NCBI GenBank assembly: GCA_014800445.1
Contig: JAAVGC010000047.1
Location: 24,387-37,637, forward strand
DNA: 13,251 bases
Direction of reading: 5' to 3'
Source of the DNA: Bacteroidales bacterium
GTDB lineage: Bacteria; Bacteroidota; Bacteroidia; Bacteroidales; Muribaculaceae
In this document: one piece after another, positions 5,753-13,251 of the stretch
How the letters are laid out: every line of letters starts with the position of its first letter
Numbering within the stretch: position 1 is the first letter of the stretch
Notes under the pieces: generated by a model
Database searches by the model: none
What the model was told of the DNA's origin: nothing
Seen by the model: the letters and a program-made list of their open reading frames with translations, nothing else
Translations under genes and position numbers: made by a program

Positions 5753-8527
5753 ATGAAGAGATTTCTTCTCCTGACAGCCGCACTGATAGTCGTCTGGGCC
5801 ACTGCCTATGCCGATATCACGTGCCACGGCACAGTAGTCGACAACGAGGGGGAACCCATCGTAGGTGCAGTAGTGACACCCGAGGGCCGACCCAACAACG
5901 GAGTCCCGACTGACATCGACGGAAACTTCACAATCAAGGTTCCCGACGGCATCAAGAAGATCCACATCGAGTATGTGGGCATGAAACCCGTGACTCTCAC
6001 GGCCGAGCCAGAGGTGGGAACCGTGACAATGGAAGTGAATGCACACATGCTTCAGGACGTGGTGGTGACACAGTCCATCGCACGCACCCGCAAAACACCG
6101 GTAGCAGTGTCGGCGATCGATGCCCAGACCATCGACGTGAAGTTGGGTAACCAGGAACTCCCCGAGATACTGAAAACCACACCTGGCGTGTGGGCCACAA
6201 AGGATGGCGGCGGTTTCGGCGATGCTAAGATCAACATACGCGGCTTCAAGGCTTCAAACACTGCAACCATGGTCAACGGCGTACCCGTCAACGACATGGA
6301 ATGGGGCGGCATCTACTGGTCAAACTGGAGCGGCCTGGGCGACATAATCTCGTCGATGCAGGTGCAGCGCGGTCTTGGCGCCACTATCATCTCATCGCCT
6401 TCGTTCGGCGGCACAATCAACATGGTTACCCGTGGCCTCGACTCGAAAAAAGGTGGTACGGCCTGGTACGGCCTTGGCAACGACAACGCCATGAACTACG
6501 GTATATCGTTCTCGACCGGCATGATGAAAAACGGCTGGGCAATGACATTCCTCGGATCACGCAAGAGCGGTAACGGATATGTGCTCGGCACACAGTATGA
6601 GCAGTACAACTACTTCCTGAATATCTCCAAGCGCATAAACGAGAGCAACCAGATCTCACTCACCGTGACCGGTGCTCCTCAGACCCACTATCAGCGCAGC
6701 TCGCAGGACGGCCTCTCGGTACAGGGATGGCAGGATGCAGCCAACTATATGCCCAAAGGCGAGCAGTACCGCTACAACCCGACATACGGTTTTGACCTCT
6801 ATGGCAAGGAGCGTTCGTCGCACATCAACAAGTACAACAAGCCGGTGGCAATGCTCAACCACACCTGGCAGATCAACCACAAGTCATCGCTTAGCTCAGT
6901 CATCTATGCTTCACTCGGCACGGGTGGCGGCACAAGCGGCCAGGGCGCACAGATAGGCACAGGCTCGTCGACCTACTACAATTACTGGTACGGCGCTTCC
7001 AACGGTTCGCTGAACTGGAACTCAGTCACCAATAACGGTGTGACATACGAGCTGCGCCACCCCAACGGCTACTTCGCCTACGACAACGTGCAGCGCATGA
7101 ATGCCGCATCGACCACCGGCTCGCTGATGGTAATGTCGAACTCGGTGAACAACCACAAATGGTTTGGCGGGGTGTCGAACTACAAAAACGACATCGCCGA
7201 GAACACATCACTGACCGTGGGACTGGATCTACGCTACTACTACGGCAAGCACACCAATGAGATCACCGATCTCTACGACGGTGAATACTTCATCGACTAC
7301 TACCGCGCTGCCTCAAACAACAGCCGCACATTTGCCAGCGCAGCCGAGCAGACGGCTTACCGCCAGCAGAAACTCGGCGTGGGCGACATAGTGTACCGCA
7401 ACTGGGACAGCCGCATCTGGCAGGAGGGTGTTTACGGACAGATCGAACAGAATCTGCTTGACAACAATCTTAATCTCGTGCTCTCGGGTGCTATGAACCT
7501 CAACACCTACACCCGCTACGAGCACTTCTACGTCAACGCCGAGGAAAGCAAGTCGCCGACACGCACATTCTTCGCCGGCTCGGTGAAGGGTGGTGCCAAC
7601 TACAACATCGACCGCAACAATAACGTGTTTGTCAACGGCGGATACATCACCCGCGCTCCCTACTTACAGTACGGCGTGTTTGTATCACCCGCCAACTCCA
7701 ACGCCATCAATCCTAATTCGCGCAACGAGAAGGTGGGAGCAGTCGAGGCCGGCTACGAATACCACTCCCCCACATTCACCGCTCAACTCAACGGTTACTA
7801 CACGATGTGGATGGACCGCACGATGATCTCAACCGGAACTCTCGCCTACGACGGCGACCGCTACACCGCCACAATGAACGGCGTAGACTCGCGCTACATG
7901 GGTCTCGAGCTTAACTTCGTCTACAAGCCCACCAACTGGTTCGAGCTGTCGGGTATGCTCGCCTGGGCCGACAATACATGGCAGAACGCTCCCGTGGGCT
8001 ACTACTACAACAGCGGCGGTCAGGCACTGTCGGATCTCGGTGACCAGAGCCATCCGGCCACAATCACCACTCCCATGGCCGAGGATCACCTCTGGGCCAA
8101 GATCGACCAGAAGGGAAGAAAAGTGGGTGGCTCGGCACAGACCACCGGCGCCATCGGCACACAGTTCAAGCCGTTCTCAGGCTTCCGCATCGGCGCCGAC
8201 TGGACCCTGAACGCCCGCAACTACTCTGACTACTCGCTGAGCAACTCGAGCAACTCGAGCCAGCTTCAGCCGGGCAAGACTCTGTCGATCGCCGATCCGT
8301 GGTGCATCCCGTTCGGCAACCAGCTTGACCTTAACGCCAGCTACAGCTTCCCGATCACCGGCGACGTGCGCTGCACATTCTCGGCCAACGTCTACAACGT
8401 GTTCAGCAACTACTACATCATGGACGCCTACACCGATCACGGCACCGCCGGCACCTGGAGCAACGCCTACAGAATTTTCTACAGCCAGGGTCGCACATTC
8501 AACCTGCGAGTGAAATTCCATTTCTAA
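5753..8527 (+). CDS. TonB-dependent outer-membrane receptor with CarboxypepD-regulatory-like domain
   Basis: 924 residues from the ATG at 5753, chosen because it begins a proper signal peptide (MKRFLLLTAALIVVWATAYA, cut before D21). The order is: carboxypeptidase-regulatory-like beta domain (about 22-98; GTVVDNEGEPIVGAVV, DIDGNFTI), a DVVVT segment at 102-106, the plug (about 110-235; NIRGF at 161-165, VNGVPVND, FGGTINMVTRG), and a 22-strand-type barrel ending in Phe (NLRVKFHF). Such receptors import substrates across the outer membrane using TonB-ExbBD energy. It lacks the STN signalling domain and there is no SusD gene beside it, so it is not a standard SusCD glycan pair. A lipoprotein gene follows after 21 bases. 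Codons strongly favour AAC, TAC and GAC, suggesting high expression. The substrate cannot be read from the sequence. Confidence 0.92.
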   Translation: MKRFLLLTAALIVVWATAYADITCHGTVVDNEGEPIVGAVVTPEGRPNNGVPTDIDGNFTIKVPDGIKKIHIEYVGMKPVTLTAEPEVGTVTMEVNAHMLQDVVVTQSIARTRKTPVAVSAIDAQTIDVKLGNQELPEILKTTPGVWATKDGGGFGDAKINIRGFKASNTATMVNGVPVNDMEWGGIYWSNWSGLGDIISSMQVQRGLGATIISSPSFGGTINMVTRGLDSKKGGTAWYGLGNDNAMNYGISFSTGMMKNGWAMTFLGSRKSGNGYVLGTQYEQYNYFLNISKRINESNQISLTVTGAPQTHYQRSSQDGLSVQGWQDAANYMPKGEQYRYNPTYGFDLYGKERSSHINKYNKPVAMLNHTWQINHKSSLSSVIYASLGTGGGTSGQGAQIGTGSSTYYNYWYGASNGSLNWNSVTNNGVTYELRHPNGYFAYDNVQRMNAASTTGSLMVMSNSVNNHKWFGGVSNYKNDIAENTSLTVGLDLRYYYGKHTNEITDLYDGEYFIDYYRAASNNSRTFASAAEQTAYRQQKLGVGDIVYRNWDSRIWQEGVYGQIEQNLLDNNLNLVLSGAMNLNTYTRYEHFYVNAEESKSPTRTFFAGSVKGGANYNIDRNNNVFVNGGYITRAPYLQYGVFVSPANSNAINPNSRNEKVGAVEAGYEYHSPTFTAQLNGYYTMWMDRTMISTGTLAYDGDRYTATMNGVDSRYMGLELNFVYKPTNWFELSGMLAWADNTWQNAPVGYYYNSGGQALSDLGDQSHPATITTPMAEDHLWAKIDQKGRKVGGSAQTTGAIGTQFKPFSGFRIGADWTLNARNYSDYSLSNSSNSSQLQPGKTLSIADPWCIPFGNQLDLNASYSFPITGDVRCTFSANVYNVFSNYYIMDAYTDHGTAGTWSNAYRIFYSQGRTFNLRVKFHF

Positions 8528-8548
8528 AAAGCCACAGAAGTAACTACA

Positions 8549-10510
8549 ATGAATAAAGTCATTATAAGCGCACTGGCAGCCACCGGCCTCACCCTCGGCA
8601 GCTGCGGCGTGAACTCCTGGAACGACGAAATGCTCGACGGTTTTGAGGGAGGTGTGAACTACAACAAGCCCACGACCAACGTCAGCTACGCCCTCACCGA
8701 GAGCGACTACTCGACCATCGCCACCCTGATGGAGGCTCTCGCCACCAACGATGCCGAGAAAGCCGAGGCAAAAGCCATAGCAACGGATCTCTACCTGAAC
8801 TCCAACGGCTCTTTCCCTGCCACTGTGGCTCTGCCCGCATTCATGCAGACCGCGTCGTTTCCTTACTATCTCGCCGAGAACGGCAGCTCGGTCGACATCA
8901 TCTATGCCGAAGCGGGCGAGAACGATCCTACCATCACGACTGTAGCCACTGCTATAACCTACACAGTGGACAAAGCCGGCTACCAGAGCGCATGGGGAAG
9001 CAACGACGACTATATCCAGGCATTCACTCCGGCAGTGAGCGCGACCGATAAAATTCCCGCACTGCTCGCAGCCAAGTACACCGACGCTCAGGAAGGTGAG
9101 ATGTGCATGGTGACCTACAACGTAGCCAGCGAGGAGCCGGTGTTTGCCGATGCAGCCTATGTGCCCGTGAAATTTGACGGCGGCAATGTGTTCATGTTTG
9201 CCGACAAGGGCGTGGCCGAAGGAGTGCTCGGCGGCAGCGAGACCAAAACCTACGGCTACATCAACAACAACGATGATGTGACAGTGGAGGCCGACGGCAC
9301 TCTGAGTGGCGGCAAGCCCGAGAACGTCTATACCTTCACCGACGTCGACGGCGAATTCATGACAATTCAGGATGCAAAGGGACGCTATCTCTACATGAGC
9401 GGCACCTACAACAGCTTCAATATCTCGGATGAAGCCGACACCACCGACGACGGCTATCTGTGGAGCGTGACCGACAACAACGGCGACGGCACTTGGACCA
9501 TCATGAACAAGGGCAAGGAGAAGTGGATGCAGTACAGCACCAACTACACCTCATGGGGTGCCTACAACTATGCCTCGGGCGAGAATCCCGTGCTCTACTA
9601 CTCCGACGGCAGCAATGTGCTTGTGGCCAACGCCGATCCCGACGCATCGGGCCGCTACGCCGTGGTGAATCCCTCGACCAAGACCGTCAACACCGTCTAT
9701 ACCTTCGACGGCTCGAAGTGGATCGTGGCTTCGCAGGTGCTCGCCCTCAATCCCGAGGACTACACTGAAATGGGCTTCTCCAACAATTCGCTCGACGATG
9801 CCGAGTCATATCTCCCCATCTATCTGCGCAACAAGCTCCCCTACGCGCAGGAGGGTGAGGCCGTCTACGTGAAGTACAACCGCAACACGGCAGCACTCTA
9901 TGTCTACGACGGCAGCAACTGGAGTCGCAACGACAACGGCCTCGAGACCGTGACCGGCCGCTACAAGAAGGACAGCGGTGCATGGAAGTTTGAGAAATAT
10001 ATCGGCAAGGCCATGTTCAACCTGTTCACCGCCGACAAGATCGAGCTCGAGCAGTCATATCTCATGGTTGCCGAGGGGATCTGCGCCATCCCGTTCACCT
10101 CGACCCGTAACCCCTACTACTCCTACTTCTACACCGAACCCGTAAGCGACAAGGGTGGCGTGATCGTGACTCCGACCGACGTCAACGCCTTCCGCTTCAC
10201 CGCTTCGCACACCGATGCCGGCGGCAAGAAGGTGGATGCTCCTGAGGGGTACTTCTTCATCATCGACTCCTACGGTCAGGTGATCTATGTGAACGACGAC
10301 ACCTACAACACTTACTACAAAAACGACGACGTGGATCTGACTCACCAGGGGTGCTATTGGAAAGCTGAGAAGAATTCCGACGGCACATGGAAGATCAGCA
10401 ACTACTTCGACAAGTATGTGCAGTACTCGATAAAGTACACATCGTTTGGCTGCTATGCCGCAGCTCAAAACGATGCCGCTCTGCCCACGCTATATCAGCT
10501 CCAGAAGTAA
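8549..10510 (+). CDS. Repeat-built surface lipoprotein of unknown function, partner of the TonB receptor
   Basis: 653 residues with a lipoprotein signal peptide; the lipobox LGSC puts the lipidated Cys at residue 19. I recognise the style of Bacteroidales TonB-linked lipoproteins but no named function. Three copies of a short motif, approximately [LI]P-x-[FLY]-x(5-7)-x-A-[EQ]-x-G-x(3)-x-[IV]-x-Y, occur at about residues 95-119, 169-190 and 422-443 (for example IPALLAAKYTDAQEGE and LPIYLRNKLPYAQEGE). Two copies of an 84-residue module follow at 268-351 and 567-650, sharing DGTW-x-I-x-N and QYS-x-x-YTS-x-G-x-Y. The rich Tyr/Asn/Asp content suits a surface binding protein. It is co-transcribed with the receptor and closed by a strong terminator. 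Being lipidated and paired with a receptor, it plausibly captures ligand in the way SusD does, but it shows no SusD-like helical repeats. Confidence 0.88.
   Translation: MNKVIISALAATGLTLGSCGVNSWNDEMLDGFEGGVNYNKPTTNVSYALTESDYSTIATLMEALATNDAEKAEAKAIATDLYLNSNGSFPATVALPAFMQTASFPYYLAENGSSVDIIYAEAGENDPTITTVATAITYTVDKAGYQSAWGSNDDYIQAFTPAVSATDKIPALLAAKYTDAQEGEMCMVTYNVASEEPVFADAAYVPVKFDGGNVFMFADKGVAEGVLGGSETKTYGYINNNDDVTVEADGTLSGGKPENVYTFTDVDGEFMTIQDAKGRYLYMSGTYNSFNISDEADTTDDGYLWSVTDNNGDGTWTIMNKGKEKWMQYSTNYTSWGAYNYASGENPVLYYSDGSNVLVANADPDASGRYAVVNPSTKTVNTVYTFDGSKWIVASQVLALNPEDYTEMGFSNNSLDDAESYLPIYLRNKLPYAQEGEAVYVKYNRNTAALYVYDGSNWSRNDNGLETVTGRYKKDSGAWKFEKYIGKAMFNLFTADKIELEQSYLMVAEGICAIPFTSTRNPYYSYFYTEPVSDKGGVIVTPTDVNAFRFTASHTDAGGKKVDAPEGYFFIIDSYGQVIYVNDDTYNTYYKNDDVDLTHQGCYWKAEKNSDGTWKISNYFDKYVQYSIKYTSFGCYAAAQNDAALPTLYQLQK
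9350..9601 (+). repeat. Protein-level repeat, copy A (84-residue module of the lipoprotein)
   Basis: Encodes residues 268-351, from GEFMTIQDAKGRYLY to NPVLYY. It aligns with copy B through TYN at the front, W, DGTW-x-I-x-N in the middle and QYS-x-x-YTS-x-G-x-Y near the end, with only single-residue gaps. The DNA itself has diverged, so this is an old duplication rather than a recent one. Confidence 0.75.
10247..10498 (+). repeat. Protein-level repeat, copy B (84-residue module of the lipoprotein)
   Basis: Encodes residues 567-650, from GYFFIIDSYGQ to LPTLYQ, at the very C-terminus. It shares the same ordered marks as copy A (TYN, W, DGTWKISN, QYSIKYTSFG). The region between the copies contains the third short motif, so the protein reads as two related halves. 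Confidence 0.75.
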
Positions 10511-10530
10511 GAGATTGCAATGTTTTTATG

Positions 10531-10569
10531 CCGGGTCACTCCCATGCTGGGGTGGCCCGGTTTTGCTTT
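10531..10569 (+). terminator. Strong intrinsic terminator of the TonB receptor-lipoprotein operon
   Basis: A 12-bp stem (10531-10542 with 10549-10560, including two or three G-U pairs) closes a 6-base loop and is followed at once by TTTTGCTTT. It lies 20 bases after the lipoprotein stop codon. This separates the uptake pair from the polyamine gene downstream. The rest of the gap to 10716 holds only a promoter-like element. Confidence 0.85.
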
Positions 10570-10668
10570 ATGAGAACTCGGAGGGCTCGGAGTACGCGGA
10601 AGGGCCGGGTGGTGGGATTTTTTAGATGTTTTGGCCATTTTCGCATCCTATGATGGGTAAAATTTGAT

Positions 10669-10676
10669 TATCTTCG
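10669..10676 (+). promoter_or_regulatory. Putative -7 promoter element for the carboxynorspermidine dehydrogenase operon
   Basis: TATCTTCG differs by one base from the TAnnTTTG consensus and sits in an AT-rich stretch 40 bases before the ATG at 10717. No convincing -33 element is at the usual spacing. The strong terminator upstream means a new promoter is needed in this gap. Confidence 0.4.
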
Positions 10677-10716
10677 CACAAAGAAGAAAGTAAAATCACA
10701 CATTCATAGAACAACC

Positions 10717-11925
10717 ATGTCAAAAGTCCTGATCATAGGTGCCGGAGGTGTCGGCACAGTGGTAGCATATAAATGCGCTCAGAACCGCGAAGTGTTTAAT
10801 GAGATCGTGCTTGCATCGCGCACCAAATCGAAATGCGACGCTATCGCCGCTAAGATCGGTGCCGACAATATCACCACCGACCGCGTAGATGCCGACAATG
10901 TTGATGAACTCTGCGAACTCCTGCGCCGCCACCGCCCCGATATCGTGATCAATGTGGCTCTCCCCTATCAGGACCTCACGATCATGGAGGCTTGTCTGGC
11001 CTGCGGCGTGAATTACCTCGACACGGCCAACTATGAGCCGAAGGATGAGGCGCACTTCGAGTACAGCTGGCAGTGGGCCTACCGCGAGCGTTTCGAGAAG
11101 GCGGGGCTGACTGCCATACTTGGCTGCGGCTTTGACCCGGGCGTGTCGGCTGTGTTCACCGCCTACGCCGCCAAGCACTATTTCTCGGCGATGGAGACTC
11201 TCGACATCGTGGACTGCAACGCCGGTGACCACGGCAAGGCTTTCGCCACCAACTTCAATCCGGAGATCAACATACGTGAGATCACTCAGAACGGCCGCTA
11301 CTGGCAGGACGGCAAGTGGGTAACCACAGGCCCGCTCGAGATCCACACTGACCTCACCTATCCCAACATAGGCAAGCGCGACAGCTACCTGCTCTACCAT
11401 GAGGAGCTTGAGTCGCTGGTGCAGAATTTCCCCACTATCAAGCGCGCCCGCTTCTGGATGACGTTCGGCCAGGAATATCTGACGCATCTGCGCGTGATCC
11501 AGAACATAGGCATGGCCCGCATCGACGAGGTGGAGTACAATGGCGTGAAGATCGTGCCGCTGCAGTTCCTGAAGGCTGTGCTCCCAAACCCGCAGGATCT
11601 TGGTGAGAACTATCACGGCGAGACTTCGATCGGCTGCCGCATCGCCGGTAAGGGTAAGGATGGCAAGGAGATGACCTACTATATCTACAACAATTGCAGC
11701 CACGAGGCCGCTTACAAGGAGACGGGTATGCAGGCCGTGAGCTACACCACGGGCGTTCCTGCCATGATAGGTGCTATGATGTTCCTGACCGGCAAGTGGA
11801 ACAAACCGGGTGTGCACAATGTGGAGGAGTTTGACCCCGATCCCTTCATGGAGCAACTTCCCAAGCAGGGTCTGCCCTGGTGTGAGGTGATCAACGGCGA
11901 TCTCGAAGTTGACAAAATAGGTTGA
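10717..11925 (+). CDS. Saccharopine dehydrogenase family: carboxynorspermidine/carboxyspermidine dehydrogenase (CASDH)
   Basis: 402 residues. The N-terminus is a Rossmann NAD(P)-binding site (VLIIGAGGVG, residues 4-13), followed by DIVINVALPYQD, NYLDTANYEPKD and the family mark GCGFDPGVS (136-144). Length and these motifs fit carboxynorspermidine synthase (EC 1.5.1.43) rather than lysine-pathway saccharopine reductases. The enzyme reductively joins aspartate semialdehyde to putrescine or diaminopropane, giving carboxyspermidine or carboxynorspermidine, which NspC-type decarboxylases turn into spermidine or norspermidine. Gut Bacteroidales make spermidine this way. The decarboxylase gene is not in the window. 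It is followed after 19 bases by the phosphatase-family gene, probably in one transcript, though no functional link is obvious. Confidence 0.88.
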   Translation: MSKVLIIGAGGVGTVVAYKCAQNREVFNEIVLASRTKSKCDAIAAKIGADNITTDRVDADNVDELCELLRRHRPDIVINVALPYQDLTIMEACLACGVNYLDTANYEPKDEAHFEYSWQWAYRERFEKAGLTAILGCGFDPGVSAVFTAYAAKHYFSAMETLDIVDCNAGDHGKAFATNFNPEINIREITQNGRYWQDGKWVTTGPLEIHTDLTYPNIGKRDSYLLYHEELESLVQNFPTIKRARFWMTFGQEYLTHLRVIQNIGMARIDEVEYNGVKIVPLQFLKAVLPNPQDLGENYHGETSIGCRIAGKGKDGKEMTYYIYNNCSHEAAYKETGMQAVSYTTGVPAMIGAMMFLTGKWNKPGVHNVEEFDPDPFMEQLPKQGLPWCEVINGDLEVDKIG

Positions 11926-11944
11926 ACACACCATCTGTGCAACG

Positions 11945-13015
11945 ATGAAAAGACTGCGCTTGCTACCAATGTTTGCCGTGCTGACCGGGTGCCTCCTCAT
12001 GGCTACCCGGTGGCCCGCAAGCGCTTCAGTAGCTACGGAGAATGATGAGAAGGTTTACGGTATCGCGTTTTACAATCTCGAGAACCTCTTTGACACGATA
12101 AACCAGAGCGGGAAGTTTGACCTCGAATTTACTCCCGGGGGCGCACGCGGCTGGGATACGGAGAAGTATCAGGCAAAACTCGAGAAGCTTGCAACGGCAA
12201 TCCACGCCATGAGCGACGAGCGCACTCCTGCCGGACCGGCGATCATCGGTATTGCCGAGGTGGAGAACGAGAGCGTGGTGCGCGATCTGGTGAACACGGC
12301 TCCGCTGAGCGAGCGTGGTCTGAAATACGTACACCACGACTCGCCCGACAACCGCGGCATAGATGTGGCGCTGCTCTATGACCCGGCGCAGTTTGAGGTT
12401 ACGGGCGTGCTAAACGCTCCGCTGACGACGATAGATTTCGCCACACGCGACCAGATGGCCGTGACCGGAGTGCTCGGGGGCGACACGCTCACGGTGATCG
12501 TGAATCACTGGCCATCGCGTCTGGGAGGGGAGGAACAGTCGCGTCCCAACCGCGTGAAGGCTGCCGAGCTGTCGAAGCAGATCGCCCAGACGCTCTGGCA
12601 GGAACGCCCAGGGCAGCACGTGATCATCATGGGTGATCTGAACGATGACCCGTCGAGCTACTCAGTGGCAGTGACGCTGGCCGCCGATGCCAATCAGAAC
12701 AAAGTGAAAAACCACTCGTTCTACAACCCTTGGTGGGAGATATGGGACGAGAACACGCGCGGCACCCTGAGCTACCGCGGCAAGTGGAATCTTTTTGACC
12801 AGATACTCGTGTCGGGCACGCTACTCGACAACAAGAAAGGAGCTCCTACAGGCAATCTGATCTACGAGAGCGCCCGTATCAATGATTTTGATTTCCTCAA
12901 GAACCCGCCTGACAGCCGCTATGCCGGCACTCCGCTGCGCACCCACGCTTCGGGCAAATGGCTAAACGGCTACTCCGACCACTTCCCCACTGAGATTTTC
13001 CTAATCGTAAAATGA
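11945..13015 (+). CDS. Exported endonuclease/exonuclease/phosphatase family protein
   Basis: 356 residues of the DNase I-like metal-dependent phosphodiesterase fold. All core motifs are present in order: NLENLFD (44-50), IAEVEN with the metal-binding Glu (103-108), RGIDVALLYD (137-146), NHWPSR (187-192), GDLNDDP (230-236), WNLFDQI (281-287) and SDHFP with the catalytic His (344-348). It therefore looks catalytically intact; family members cleave nucleic acids, nucleotides or phospho-lipids, and the substrate cannot be told apart here. The N-terminus is an export signal; LTGC at residues 13-16 fits a lipobox, but cleavage after PASA (about residue 28) is also possible, so lipid anchoring is uncertain. 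The stop overlaps a small downstream ORF by ATGA. Confidence 0.9.
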   Translation: MKRLRLLPMFAVLTGCLLMATRWPASASVATENDEKVYGIAFYNLENLFDTINQSGKFDLEFTPGGARGWDTEKYQAKLEKLATAIHAMSDERTPAGPAIIGIAEVENESVVRDLVNTAPLSERGLKYVHHDSPDNRGIDVALLYDPAQFEVTGVLNAPLTTIDFATRDQMAVTGVLGGDTLTVIVNHWPSRLGGEEQSRPNRVKAAELSKQIAQTLWQERPGQHVIIMGDLNDDPSSYSVAVTLAADANQNKVKNHSFYNPWWEIWDENTRGTLSYRGKWNLFDQILVSGTLLDNKKGAPTGNLIYESARINDFDFLKNPPDSRYAGTPLRTHASGKWLNGYSDHFPTEIFLIVK

Positions 13016-13101
13016 TACGCATAATTCTGTTCGTGCTTCTGGCTGTGGTGATCCTTACGTCAATATCACAGTACCGCAAAGGACGACACGGGATTAAATA
13101 G
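13012..13101 (+). CDS. Possible 29-residue single-pass membrane peptide
   Basis: The ATG overlaps the phosphatase-family stop as ATGA. The peptide has one hydrophobic segment (residues 4-18, IILFVLLAVVILTSI) followed by a basic tail (YRKGRH), which by the positive-inside rule puts the C-terminus in the cytoplasm. The stop is 34 bases before a terminator, so it would be the last gene of the transcript. I recognise no family. The stop-start overlap and membrane-like composition favour a real gene, but at this length chance cannot be excluded. Confidence 0.5.
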   Translation: MIRIILFVLLAVVILTSISQYRKGRHGIK

Positions 13102-13135
13102 CTACCGTGATGCCGACACAGGAGACGCATCAGAG

Positions 13136-13174
13136 ATTGTTCGGTTTTATGTGCATAAGACCGAACAATTTTAT
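13136..13174. terminator. Terminator hairpin closing the CASDH operon
   Basis: A perfect 10-bp outer stem (ATTGTTCGGT, 13136-13145, with ACCGAACAAT, 13160-13169) extends inward by about five more pairs to a 4-base loop, and is followed by TTTTAT. The A-rich inner right arm does not give a good T tract on the other strand, so it acts mainly for the + strand. The 77 bases after it show no gene on either strand. Confidence 0.8.
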
Positions 13175-13251
13175 ATTGACGTGATTTCAAACTCACTACA
13201 AAATATTACCCCCCGAGTGAAATGAACTATGATATTTAATCTTTAAGCCTT

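Noticed and set aside
8549..10510. SusD identity for the lipoprotein
   Set aside because: Position and lipobox fit, but the sequence is strand-rich and repeat-built with no SusD/RagB helical pattern.
10577..10595. Short direct repeat CTCGGAG after the lipoprotein terminator
   Set aside because: Only seven bases, two copies, no mobile-element context; likely chance.
10720..12000. 426-codon open frame on the minus strand opposite the CASDH gene
   Set aside because: It lies fully antisense to a gene with clear family motifs, its protein shows no recognisable motif, and long antisense frames are expected from the GC-rich codon bias here.
13178..13251. Possible start of a further gene at the window end
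   Set aside because: The only ATG frame (at about 13223) ends after five codons and the minus strand has early stops.

Overview
The window looks like chromosomal housekeeping and envelope DNA from a Bacteroidales bacterium, most likely of the Muribaculaceae type (inferred). The reasons are the gene families (DUF4271, DUF3078, a Na/Pi cotransporter with a PhoU-like tail, a TonB receptor with a carboxypeptidase-regulatory N-terminal domain), Bacteroidota -7 promoter elements (TAnnTTTG), moderately GC-rich coding DNA, and the carboxynorspermidine/carboxyspermidine route of polyamine synthesis. No rRNA, tRNA, CRISPR array, insertion sequence or phage gene was seen.

Region 1 (1-2824, + strand) is a tight set: the 3' end of a Na/Pi cotransporter, a DUF4271 membrane protein, hemD (uroporphyrinogen-III synthase family), rnpA (RNase P protein) and yidD (membrane insertion factor). 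The last three overlap by GTGA/ATGA stop-start junctions. A perfect -7 element sits inside the AT-rich end of the DUF4271 gene and could drive hemD-rnpA-yidD separately.

Region 2 (2841-5317, - strand) is a converging set of three exported-protein genes: a DUF3078 outer-membrane beta-barrel protein, then two small secreted proteins of unknown function, the last two joined by a TAATG overlap. The 435-bp region 5318-5752 is AT-rich and carries divergent promoters for this set and the next one.

Region 3 (5753-10569, + strand) is a two-gene unit: a TonB-dependent receptor without a SusD partner, and a 653-residue lipoprotein built of internal repeats. A strong intrinsic terminator closes it. This pair is the least understood and most interesting part of the window: it looks like a surface uptake system of unknown substrate.

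Region 4 (10717-13101, + strand) holds a carboxynorspermidine/carboxyspermidine dehydrogenase, an exported endonuclease/exonuclease/phosphatase-family protein, and an overlapping 29-residue single-membrane-segment ORF, closed by a terminator hairpin at 13136-13174. The last 77 bases show no gene.
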